Below are positions 8,801 through 14,881 of a stretch of DNA of 19,024 nucleotides, piece after piece (positions within the stretch are counted from its first letter, which is position 1; each line of letters opens with the position of its first letter). The notes under the pieces are model-generated. The model ran no database searches. It saw only the letters and a list, made by a program, of their open reading frames with translations, and was not told the origin of the DNA. Made by a program: the position numbers and the translations under genes. The stretch covers positions 1 to 19,024 of the forward strand of contig WGCT01000255.1 in NCBI GenBank assembly GCA_015493625.1. The letters run 5' to 3'. This stretch comes from Draconibacterium sp. GTDB taxonomy: Bacteria > Bacteroidota > Bacteroidia > Bacteroidales > Prolixibacteraceae.

Positions 8801-9078
8801 TGAATGGTTCGACAGCAAAAGCCAGTGCCGAAGAGATTCCGCCTGAGCCTGTTCCGTTAAACAACAGAATGGGAATTATTTCGTACACACACATGGGCTC
8901 TACAAGTGGAATTACTTCAACTGAGAAAGAGAATTACGAAATTCTAAAAGAGGAGTTTCCTCCGGTGTTGAATGTGCTGAAACGAATTGTTAAAACCGAC
9001 ATTCCGGCTCTTGAATCCGAACTCAATAAAATTGGCGCACCGTGGACTCCCGGCCGGTTACCGGTGTGGAACGAGTAG
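5806..9078 (+). CDS. Exported VPS10/sortilin-like Asp-box beta-propeller protein
   Basis: This 1090-residue protein has a signal peptide (MKKFAMLMLAIVLTTSVTFA) and then a lysine/glutamate-rich linker. About residues 40-740 carry some ten Asp-box (BNR) turns of the S-x-D-x-G-x-T-W type, such as KSLDGGKSF, KTTDGGKTW, KSTDGGENW, RSTDKGESW, YTIDGGKTW, KSDDRGNTW, KSSDKGKTW and FTIDNGKNW, consistent with one or two large beta-propellers. A charged linker (about 795-833), a FlgD-like beta segment (about 835-870, NRITWNLRY) and a helical tail follow. Proteins of this family are often named glycosyl hydrolase or sortilin-like, but their activity is not established; no sialidase FRIP motif or catalytic set was recognised. 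There is no T9SS tail or lipobox, so a periplasmic location is inferred. It has its own promoter and no operon partner. Confidence 0.85.
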   Translation: MKKFAMLMLAIVLTTSVTFAKKKEEKEAKAKGDTIITSSLVSALKWRSIGPAWASGRIADFAVNPKNPSEYYVGVASGGVWKTQNNGTTWKPIFDSYGAYSIGVVELDPNNPNIVWVGTGENNHQRALGYGDGVYKSLDGGKSFKNMGLKESRQIGGIVIDPRNSDIVFVAAEGSAWGPGNERGLYKTTDGGKTWRKVLKISENTGVNNITIDPLNPDIMYATSEQRRRTSFTKIGGGPETSVYKSTDGGENWRKINKGLPGVDKGGMGIAVSPVDPNVVYLIVEAAGNASGFYRSTDKGESWNKMSSYHASGQYYNEIVCDPVNVDKVYSTETISKYTIDGGKTWKNIGNNKRHVDDHAIWIDQTDTKHFLIGCDGGIYESWDGGANFDFKENFPVTQFYRVAVDNAEPFYNVYGGTQDNNSMGGPSQTTRRSGIINDDWFVTMGGDGFWAAVDPENPDIVYTEYQYGNMSRYDKNSGERINIKPRERKDELTYKWNWNTPIIISPHKASRLYVAANKVFKSDDRGNTWQVISDDLTAQVDRNSFPVMGKYWPADAVRKDVSTSLWGTIVALDESKVKEGLLYAGTDDGVISITENDGDDWTQVKSFPGVPEYTTVSDIYTDRFDENTVYATFDNLKRDDFKPYVYKSSDKGKTWVSISGNLPENGTVYTITQDFIRPELLFVGTEFGIYFTIDNGKNWVQLKSGLPTIPVRDIAIQERESDLVIATFGRGFYILDNYSPLREVSHKMADEEAHIFKIKDALMYIQTGGRSNQGSTYYTAPNPKFGATFTYYLKEVPKTKKQLRKENEKKLFKEGKPIPQPTWRELDLEKKEEKSHLIFTIYDADDNVIKQIKTAPSKGMNRITWNLRYSMTSSVSGSFNPTSNLGSGILVMPGKYKVGLQMWHEGELTNLVDPVEFTCKKLNNTTLPAEDYNENVEFAKQVGKLAIAMAGTQRLIGETTSKVESIKKAIYATPGASQILMDKARALSKELDELNFKMNGSTAKASAEEIPPEPVPLNNRMGIISYTHMGSTSGITSTEKENYEILKEEFPPVLNVLKRIVKTDIPALESELNKIGAPWTPGRLPVWNE

Positions 9079-9152
9079 GAGAAGCCGGATGAAATAAAAA
9101 TGGGGCTATTGGTGGCAAGTAAAATGTGTACACTTATGCATTATACTTTAAA

Positions 9153-9205
9153 ATATACTCAAACCATTTAGGTTTTCGGGAGAGGCTGTTTGGTTTTGAG
9201 TATAT
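9153..9205. repeat. Inverted repeat in the radical SAM gene promoter
   Basis: ATATACTCAAACC at 9153-9165 faces GGTTTTGAGTATAT at 9192-9205, matching except for one extra base, with 26 bases between. The right arm overlaps the -7 box, so this could be a two-site operator or a cruciform-forming sequence. Confidence 0.5.
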
Positions 9206-9208
9206 TTG
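9201..9208 (+). promoter_or_regulatory. -7 box for the radical SAM gene
   Basis: TATATTTG is a perfect TAnnTTTG box located 16 bases before the ATG at 9225. Its position decides the translation start: the open frame continues upstream to 9126, but that part would lie ahead of the transcript. Confidence 0.6.
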
Positions 9209-9224
9209 TCGCTTAAAACTAAAT

Positions 9225-10004
9225 ATGGCAACATTTCTGTTCGATAAAATTATTTTTGGGCCGGTAAAAAGTCGTCGGCTTGGCATTTCGTTAGGCATTA
9301 ATTTGTTACCTACCGATAGCAAAGTTTGCTCGTTCGACTGTGTTTATTGCGAATGTGGGCGGAATCCAAAAAAATTCAAGAAGAAGGTTACTCTTCCGGC
9401 AAGAGGTGAAGTGAAGGAAAAACTGGAGGCAATGTTAATAAAAATGGTTGCCAAAAAACAGCTTCCCGACGTAATTACTTTTGCCGGTAATGGCGAGCCA
9501 ACATTGCATCCCGAGTTTGCCGGAATAATTAATGATACCATTGAACTTTGTAAAAAGCTTACTCCAAAAGCGCGTGTTGCAGTTTTATCGAATGCAACAA
9601 TGCTACATAAAAAACCGGTTTTCGATGCACTCTTAAAAATCGACGACAACATTCAAAAACTCGATTCGGCTTTTGAAGAGACAATAAAACTAATGGATTG
9701 CCCGAATGATAGCTTCGATTTAAACCGTGTGGTTCAACAACTTGCTGCTTTTCGGGGGAAAGTTATTATTCAAACAATGTTTGTACGGGGCACAGTTGAA
9801 GAGCAAAAAATAGACAATACAACAAACAAGGAGATCGAGGCCTGGATTCGCTTGCTTCAAATAATAAAACCCTCGCAGGTAATGATTTATACTATCGACC
9901 GCGATACACCTGTAAATACTCTTGAAAAAATTTCGCTTGACGAGTTAAATTCCATTGCAACCCGTATTCGTGCGCTGGGATTTACCGTTCAGGTTTCGGG
10001 GTAA
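9225..10004 (+). CDS. Radical SAM protein, COG0731-like (wyosine-synthase-related family)
   Basis: The protein has 259 residues from the ATG at 9225 (MATFLFDKIIFGPVKSRRLG). The radical SAM cluster motif is C35-SFD-C39-VY-C42, a CxxxCxxC binding a [4Fe-4S] cluster that cleaves S-adenosylmethionine; another Cys lies at 44. GNGEPTLHPEF at 88-98 is the family's conserved second block, typical of the group that includes archaeal tRNA wyosine synthase relatives and many uncharacterised bacterial proteins. IFGPVKSRRLGISLGINLLP is also characteristic. The substrate is unknown; bacteria do not make wyosine, so a tRNA role is not implied. It has its own -7 box and is flanked by unrelated genes. Confidence 0.88.
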   Translation: MATFLFDKIIFGPVKSRRLGISLGINLLPTDSKVCSFDCVYCECGRNPKKFKKKVTLPARGEVKEKLEAMLIKMVAKKQLPDVITFAGNGEPTLHPEFAGIINDTIELCKKLTPKARVAVLSNATMLHKKPVFDALLKIDDNIQKLDSAFEETIKLMDCPNDSFDLNRVVQQLAAFRGKVIIQTMFVRGTVEEQKIDNTTNKEIEAWIRLLQIIKPSQVMIYTIDRDTPVNTLEKISLDELNSIATRIRALGFTVQVSG

Positions 10005-10111
10005 AAAATAAGAGATTGCAAAATTAATGGTTCGGTACATTTTTATAAGTATCTCATAAACAGAGAATTACAAGGCATAAAGTGATTGTCGTAATTTGCT
10101 AAAAATCAGAC

Positions 10112-10135
10112 CTTTGCGACTTTGCGGCTTTGCGA
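10112..10135 (+). repeat. Three tandem 8-base CTTTGCGR units
   Basis: CTTTGCGA, CTTTGCGG and CTTTGCGA follow each other without gaps in the region between the radical SAM gene and the DUF2147 gene. The short TTTGCG-rich string resembles a dispersed intergenic repeat found in many Bacteroidota genomes; no function is evident. Confidence 0.6.
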
Positions 10136-10177
10136 GAAACAAAAATCTAACGAAGTATTGAAAATAGTACTCAATAA

Positions 10178-10211
10178 AAAATGCCATCACATATTTTTGT
10201 GACAGCATTTT
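10178..10211 (-). terminator. Intrinsic terminator of the DUF2147 gene
   Basis: Arms AAAATGCCATCACA (10178-10191) and TGTGACAGCATTTT (10198-10211) pair at 12 of 14 positions around a 6-base loop. Read on the minus strand, the stem is followed by a T-rich run. It begins about 20 bases after the stop of the minus-strand gene, as expected for its terminator. Confidence 0.75.
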
Positions 10212-10232
10212 CAGATATCTTTTAAAAAAGTG

Positions 10233-10679
10233 TTATTCTAAAGTTGTTTTATACCACTCCGAGCTTCTTCCCATCCATTTTATTCCGGCAACATATCCTT
10301 TTAATTTCAATAAATTATCGCTCTCCAACCAAACGTAACAATCGTAAGTTTTCCCCGATTTAGGGTCGTAAATTGTACCGTCGTCCCACTCTTTATCATC
10401 GGCTTCGTATTCCAACCCACTTAAAATCTGAAGCCCCACAAGAGAACGGCTGCGCAGAGCTTCGTCCGGATTTTCTTTATCTTTCGGAGGCTGTCCGTTT
10501 TCGTATTTCTCGGGAATCATATACACAATTGTGCCAATGTATTTCCCGTCTTTCTTCTCAATTTTAATTTTCGATGTTTTCTCTTCGTTCCACCAAATAC
10601 CAACAATTTTATTGGCTTGTTGAGCAAATCCGGCCAACGAATAAAAAACCACAAACAAAACAACAACTAATTTTTTCAT
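10233..10679 (-). CDS. Exported DUF2147 family protein
   Basis: The protein has 148 residues from the ATG at 10679, which yields a good signal peptide (MKKLVVVLFVVFYSLAGFAQ); the open extension to 10733 would overlap the promoter. The mature part shows the DUF2147 pattern: GIWWNEEKTSKIKIEKKDGKYIGTIVYM near the start, then KDKENPDEALRSRSLVGLQIL, WDDGTIYDPKSGKTYDCY, and LKLKGYVAGIKWMGRSSEW. This is a small beta-rich fold with no assigned activity, usually secreted. Here it is a single-gene unit, with a promoter of TTTG, a 19-base spacer and TATATTTA on one side and a hairpin terminator on the other. The location is periplasmic by inference; no lipobox or T9SS tail is seen. Confidence 0.88.
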   Translation of the reverse strand: MKKLVVVLFVVFYSLAGFAQQANKIVGIWWNEEKTSKIKIEKKDGKYIGTIVYMIPEKYENGQPPKDKENPDEALRSRSLVGLQILSGLEYEADDKEWDDGTIYDPKSGKTYDCYVWLESDNLLKLKGYVAGIKWMGRSSEWYKTTLE

Positions 10680-10996
10680 ACTTATAGTTTTAATTTTATG
10701 GAATAAATATATGAAATTATTAATTATACTCAAACTACAACGGGGTTTGCTGAAAAGATTGGTTGTGCGACAAATTTAAACTTTGTGAGGCGAATATGTC
10801 TGTAAGTACCTCAAGATGAGTGCCAAATAAATGCAAGCACTTTTAATAAAATAGTACCCGGACAGTGTGCATCTAAAATATTATTTTCGGGATAGAACAA
10901 ATTTCTTATAAAGGCACCGAAAAATTCGTAAACATAATTACCAATTTAACCTCAATTTCTTTGTATCATTGTTTTTTTAATTTAGAAGTTCAAATT
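10680..10996. other. Divergent intergenic region of 317 bp
   Basis: It separates the DUF2147 gene (minus) from the phosphoribosyltransferase gene (plus). The left third holds the DUF2147 promoter. The rest is AT-rich with no recognisable gene, RNA or strong hairpin. A TATCATTG (one mismatch from TAnnTTTG) about 30 bases before the ATG at 10997 is a weak candidate -7 box for the phosphoribosyltransferase gene. Confidence 0.5.
10704..10734 (-). promoter_or_regulatory. Promoter of the DUF2147 gene
   Basis: On the minus strand TTTG (10731-10734), a 19-base spacer and TATATTTA (10704-10711) match the Bacteroidota pattern TTTG / about 19 / TAnnTTTG with one mismatch. The ATG lies 24 bases downstream of the box. 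The TTTG is part of the recurring TTTGAGTATA motif. Confidence 0.65.
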
Positions 10997-11395
10997 ATGG
11001 TACCGTTGTCGTTTAAACAGATTTCAGAAAGACTAAAAAATATTGAAATTCCAGAAATTGATTTGGTAATAGGAATTGGAACAGGAGGTATTCCTCCGGC
11101 AACTTTTGTGGCTTTTTATCTGAATGCCGATTTACAAGTGATGACACTCAACTATCGCGACGAAAAAAATAATCCGCTCTACGAAGCTCCGAAAGTGCTG
11201 CAAAAACCGGAATGGAATTTACAAGGGAAACGTATTTTACTTGTCGACGACGTTTCGGTAACCGGAAAAACAATGAACAAAGCACTGGAACAATTAAAAG
11301 GATACAATGTTACAACCCTTGCAATGAAAGGGAAAGCCGACATTGTTCTCTTCCCCGAAATAAAAGAGTGTGTAAAATGGCCATGGAAACCTTAG
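10997..11395 (+). CDS. Type I phosphoribosyltransferase-fold protein
   Basis: The protein has 132 residues from the ATG at 10997; an open frame extends 12 codons upstream but without family similarity. The PRPP-binding loop ILLVDDVSVTGKTM at 80-93 (acidic pair D84-D85, then SVTGKT) is clear, and IGIGTGGIPPA at 25-35 is the usual pyrophosphate-side loop. The length and the short variable region suit the purine (xanthine/guanine-type) or regulatory branch of the fold, in the cytoplasm. The exact base substrate cannot be told. It is followed after 57 bases by the fused gene remnant on the same strand, so it may once have been part of a longer transcription unit. Confidence 0.85.
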   Translation: MVPLSFKQISERLKNIEIPEIDLVIGIGTGGIPPATFVAFYLNADLQVMTLNYRDEKNNPLYEAPKVLQKPEWNLQGKRILLVDDVSVTGKTMNKALEQLKGYNVTTLAMKGKADIVLFPEIKECVKWPWKP

Positions 11396-11452
11396 GAATT
11401 CATTACCAAAAAAATAGTAAAAAGTATTATCTTAAGGATTGTGAAAGGGTTA

Positions 11453-11722
11453 ATGAAATGTCTTTTTATCCTCCCCTTTTTGTTGAGTTCGTATCTGAAT
11501 TTCGGGCAAAATCAGAAAATGTTAAAACAATTTCTTACGGTTGAAAACGGACTCTCGCACAACGAAGTAACTGCAATTGTTCAAGACCACGATGGATTTG
11601 TTTGGATTGAGTATACCCGCGAAATGTTAAAACGTGGTTACACCGAAGAGGAGATTGATAAAGTGTGGGGTGGTAATTTTTTCAGAGTTTTTGCTGAAGT
11701 CGAGAAAGTGGCAAAAAAATAG
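11453..11722 (+). pseudogene. In-frame fusion remnant: two-component propeller sensor start plus membrane dipeptidase tail
   Basis: The open frame of 89 codons joins parts of two unrelated families. Residues 1-19 are a signal peptide (MKCLFILPFLLSSYLNFGQ); then FLTVENGLSHNEVTAIVQDH and DGFVWI match the first repeat of the periplasmic propeller of hybrid two-component sensors, where the family continues with GT. From TREMLKRGYTEEEIDKVWGG and NFFRVFAEVEKVAKK it matches the C-terminal end of peptidase M19 membrane dipeptidases. The switch lies at about 11605-11616. Neither half can work alone: the sensor lacks its propeller, kinase and regulator domains, and the dipeptidase lacks its active site. 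It looks like a deletion or recombination scar that stayed open. Whether it is expressed is unknown. Confidence 0.75.
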
Positions 11723-11762
11723 TTGCCGGTTACATTTCCTGTTTTGGTTTTTGAGTTTCAGT

Positions 11763-12380
11763 TTAATTAAGGCGTACCTTTATTACAACTTTCTTTACCG
11801 GACTATTTGTCGCAGTTTTTACGCACGGGCGGTGTGCATTGTCGGGAAAGAAAATAAAAAACCTTCCCGGATTTGCCAGTCGGTAATTACTTTTGGAAGC
11901 CGTAAAAAAAGCAATATCTTTCGCTTTATCGTATTTCTGAATAACCGTTGTAGTATTATTTAGCGGAACTACGCCAATTTTCTCCTCTCCGGAAATAATA
12001 TACTGGATATCGGCAAAAATTTTATGTGCCTCGAAACGTGAATCTTCCTCATTTTTGGTAACATACTCGTCGATGTTTGCAACCAGACTGTCGCCTTCGA
12101 GTTTGTATTTTCCAACTTTTATGGTTTTTAAATTTTCTGTTGCAAGAAATTTAAACGCTTTTTTCCAACGCTCCGGATTTTTGTGATACCGAATGGCAAA
12201 CTCGCGTCTGTTTATCGACTCGTCGGGGCTGACATTCCAGCCGGCAAGCCACTCGCCACCCTCGAACCATTCGTTAATCTCTTTTTCACTCCACTCTTCA
12301 GCTTTTTTCGATGCGGTATTTGAACAGGCCATAATTAGTGTTATCAATGTAAGCGTTAAAATAAAATTTATTGCTCTCAT
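11763..12380 (-). CDS. YhcH/YjgK/YiaL family protein with lipoprotein signal
   Basis: The protein has 205 residues. Residues 1-19 end in the lipobox LIMAC (Cys19), so it is predicted to be a lipoprotein; no acidic surface-export signal follows, so a periplasmic side is inferred. The rest carries the cupin-like YhcH/EbgC pattern: FEAHKIFADIQYIISGEEKIG at about 116-136, YDKAKDIAFF, then FFIFFPDNAHRPCV at 174-187 and KKVVIKVRL at the end. E117, H119 and H183 could form the metal site expected of this fold. Known relatives such as E. coli YhcH, encoded beside the sialic acid genes, are about 150 residues and have no signal. It starts 25 bases after the symporter and is likely the last gene of the operon. 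Its role in sugar catabolism is inferred from context. Confidence 0.88.
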   Translation of the reverse strand: MRAINFILTLTLITLIMACSNTASKKAEEWSEKEINEWFEGGEWLAGWNVSPDESINRREFAIRYHKNPERWKKAFKFLATENLKTIKVGKYKLEGDSLVANIDEYVTKNEEDSRFEAHKIFADIQYIISGEEKIGVVPLNNTTTVIQKYDKAKDIAFFTASKSNYRLANPGRFFIFFPDNAHRPCVKTATNSPVKKVVIKVRLN

Positions 12381-12405
12381 AATAATAAATTTATTCAGAT
12401 TAAAA

Positions 12406-13887
12406 TCAATTCCTCTTTTTTCTTATTAAATTGGTTACAACGCCAATTAAAAAACCAACAATAAAGATTGCCATTGTACCAAAAACTATCGATAAATAGC
12501 TATGAAACGGACTGGCAAACGGAGCTAATTTTTCGCTTGTAAAAAATATTGGCGACAAACTCATCCACCCAATTACCAACACGCCCACCACAACTCCGGC
12601 AATAGCTGCAGTACTTTTTGCACGTTTCGAAAAGTATCCCAAAAGAAACAAACCGAGCATTCCACCGCTAAAAATGGAAGCGAGTTTCCACCAGGTTTCC
12701 AGTGCACTTTGTACGTTAATCATGGCTATGGCAATTAAAATTCCAAGCACACTAAAAATAAACGACGACGAATAGAGTATTTTCATAGCTTTCCATTCGC
12801 CGGCTTTGTCGGTTGCATTGTGTTTAAAGTAATCGTTTAAAATAACTGTTGCCGAGCTATTTACGCTTGTTGAGATGGTACTCATTCCGGCAGCAAAAAC
12901 CGATGCAATTAATATTCCGGTAAGTCCGGCCGGCAACCCATTCACAATAAAATATGGGAAAACTTTATCGGCCGGAGTGCCCGGAGGCAAAAGACCGGGA
13001 GAAGCCGTATAATAAGCAAACAATCCGGTGCCAATAAAAAGGAACAGCATAGAAACAGGCACATACAACAATCCGCCATAAAGAGCCGATTTTTTTGCCT
13101 CTTTTTCCGATTTGGCTGTCATGTAACGTTGAATATAGTTTTGGTCGATGCCATAATTCTGAAGGTTAATAAACAGACCGTAAATTAATACCACCCAAAA
13201 TGTTGAACTGGTAAGTTCCATTTTAAAACTCCCGAGGCTGAATTTATGGTTTGCCGCAGCAATTTCGAACAGTTGCGACGGGCCTTCGGGCATCGAAAAA
13301 AGCAAAATTCCCGCACTCAGCAAAGCTCCTGCAACCAGCACAATCCCCTGAATAGCATCGGTCCACACAACGGCCTGAATTCCGCCAAGCAGCGAATAAA
13401 CCATCACGCTAATTCCGGTAACAATAATAATGGTTACAATGCTCCAGCCGGTAATTACATTTATGGTTAGCGCCAGCAAAAACAGGATGGTTCCGGTTCG
13501 CATTAATTGTGTTAAAAGATACATAACCGACACATATATTTTTGCCCACGGGCCAAAACGTTGTTCGAGATAAGTATATGCCGACGGGCTATTTATTGAA
13601 CGGTAAAGTGGCACAAAAAACCGCACTGCCATATAAGTTGCAATGGGAATGGATAGACTAAAAACAAAAACATTCCAATTGGTTAAATACGCTTTGCCCG
13701 GCAGTGCAAGGTAACTGATGCTGCTAACAAACGTGGCAAAAATCGACATGGAAATTACCCAGGTTGGGATATTGTTGTTACCAACGGTAAACGACGCAGC
13801 CGACTTGTTTTTCTTATAAAACGAACTTCCAAACAGTACAACACCGGCCAGATAAACAATAAAGATTACAACATCAATGGTTCTCAT
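12406..13887 (-). CDS. SSS-family sodium/solute symporter
   Basis: The protein has 493 residues with about 13 membrane helices and starts directly with a membrane segment (MRTIDVVIFIVYLAGVVLFG), as usual for the sodium:solute symporter family. Family blocks visible are SISYLALPGKAY, YTYLEQRFGPWAKIYVSVMYLLTQLMRTG, and LLGGIQAVVWTDAIQGIVLVAGA, the last close to the family signature. It should use the Na+ gradient to carry a small organic solute over the inner membrane. Lying 50 bases after the aldolase and 25 before the YhcH-family gene, it most likely imports the sugar that the aldolase cleaves; SSS members carry sialic acid in several bacteria. Substrate assignment is inference. Confidence 0.92.
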   Translation of the reverse strand: MRTIDVVIFIVYLAGVVLFGSSFYKKNKSAASFTVGNNNIPTWVISMSIFATFVSSISYLALPGKAYLTNWNVFVFSLSIPIATYMAVRFFVPLYRSINSPSAYTYLEQRFGPWAKIYVSVMYLLTQLMRTGTILFLLALTINVITGWSIVTIIIVTGISVMVYSLLGGIQAVVWTDAIQGIVLVAGALLSAGILLFSMPEGPSQLFEIAAANHKFSLGSFKMELTSSTFWVVLIYGLFINLQNYGIDQNYIQRYMTAKSEKEAKKSALYGGLLYVPVSMLFLFIGTGLFAYYTASPGLLPPGTPADKVFPYFIVNGLPAGLTGILIASVFAAGMSTISTSVNSSATVILNDYFKHNATDKAGEWKAMKILYSSSFIFSVLGILIAIAMINVQSALETWWKLASIFSGGMLGLFLLGYFSKRAKSTAAIAGVVVGVLVIGWMSLSPIFFTSEKLAPFASPFHSYLSIVFGTMAIFIVGFLIGVVTNLIRKKRN

Positions 13888-13937
13888 AAAAAACTATTTT
13901 TTTTTGACTTAACGAAACGAAGTTTCTTTTTTTGAAT

Positions 13938-14864
13938 TTACAACAACTCGCGATAATTTAAATTGTCAAGCATCTGTTTTATTTTTGCACGTTCGGGCTC
14001 GTTAAATTTGTGAAACGGCTCGGCCATAAAATCGTCGCAAATTCCCATAGCCGACAGGGCACATTTTAAGCCTTTTAAATAGCTCGAGTTATAACTGCCA
14101 ACTTTGTAAATTGTACTGCTTATTTGAATTACTTTTTGTTGAAGTTTTTGGATTTTATCGAAGTCGTGATTTACCGACGCATTGTATAAATCGACATACA
14201 GTTTTGGAAACATATTAGCTCCGCCATTTACACCACCATGACCTCCTGAGAGAACAAAATCGGACATTATCTCTTCGGGACCAACCATAAACGTAAAATC
14301 GGGGTGTTCTTTCAGAGCAAATTGCACCTTTTTAAAGTAGGCTAAATTTGCCGAACTGTCTTTAATTCCAACAACTCCGGGCATTTTTGCAATTGCTTTT
14401 ACCGTTTCGGGAGCAAATTCAATTTTTGTTTGAAATGGCATATTGTACAAAAATAGAGGTAACGAAATTTGGGCTTCAATTTCTTGCAGGTATTCCAGCA
14501 ATTCGGGTTGCCCCAAAGTAAAGTAATAGGGCGGAGTTAATACAACTGCATCGGCGCCACACGCGTGTGCTTTCTTAGCAAGGGTTACACTTTCGGCAAA
14601 AGCCGAATCGGCAATCCCAACCAACACGTAAACCCGTTCGTTAACAATACGGCAGGTTTGTTCAATTAGCTCGTGGCGCAATTTGTAACTTATACTGGCA
14701 AACTCTCCGGTGGTTCCCAAAATAAATATTCCGTGTACACCGCCTTCAATCGTGTGTTCAATTAAACGTTTTAACCCTTCAATGTCGATGGTGTCGTTGT
14801 TTATTAACGGAGTAACCAGTGGAACAACTATTCCTCTGAATGGTTTTGGTAATTCTCTCTTCAT
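13938..14864 (-). CDS. Dihydrodipicolinate synthase / N-acetylneuraminate lyase family aldolase
   Basis: The protein has 308 residues, a TIM-barrel class I aldolase of typical length. Landmarks: GTTGEF at 50-55 (binding of the 2-keto acid carboxylate), Y140 in LYNMPFQTKIEF, and the Schiff-base lysine K168 in VGIKDSS, with LSGGHGGVNGGANMFP later. Such enzymes cleave or form 2-keto acids by way of pyruvate. The true lysine-pathway enzyme is less likely given the gene neighbours: a sialidase-like gene 17 bases upstream and a symporter downstream. N-acetylneuraminate lyase, or an aldolase for another 2-keto-3-deoxy sugar acid, fits better, but GTTGE is nearer DHDPS and KDG-aldolase forms than the GSTGE of classical NanA, so I give no symbol. 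A GGGAG ribosome-binding site lies seven bases before the ATG. Confidence 0.9.
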   Translation of the reverse strand: MKRELPKPFRGIVVPLVTPLINNDTIDIEGLKRLIEHTIEGGVHGIFILGTTGEFASISYKLRHELIEQTCRIVNERVYVLVGIADSAFAESVTLAKKAHACGADAVVLTPPYYFTLGQPELLEYLQEIEAQISLPLFLYNMPFQTKIEFAPETVKAIAKMPGVVGIKDSSANLAYFKKVQFALKEHPDFTFMVGPEEIMSDFVLSGGHGGVNGGANMFPKLYVDLYNASVNHDFDKIQKLQQKVIQISSTIYKVGSYNSSYLKGLKCALSAMGICDDFMAEPFHKFNEPERAKIKQMLDNLNYRELL

Positions 14865-14881
14865 TTTTTTTCTCCCTTTTT

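Noticed and set aside
9126..9224. 33-codon upstream extension of the radical SAM protein
   Set aside because: It spans the -7 box and the inverted repeat; the conserved family start is MATFLFDKIIFGPVKSRRLG.
10112..10135. Short tandem units considered as a CRISPR array
   Set aside because: The units are 8 bases with no spacers and no cas genes are nearby.
13938..14864. Assigning dapA or nanA to the aldolase
   Set aside because: The catalytic lysine and tyrosine are common to the whole superfamily, and the context suggests sugar catabolism without proving the substrate.
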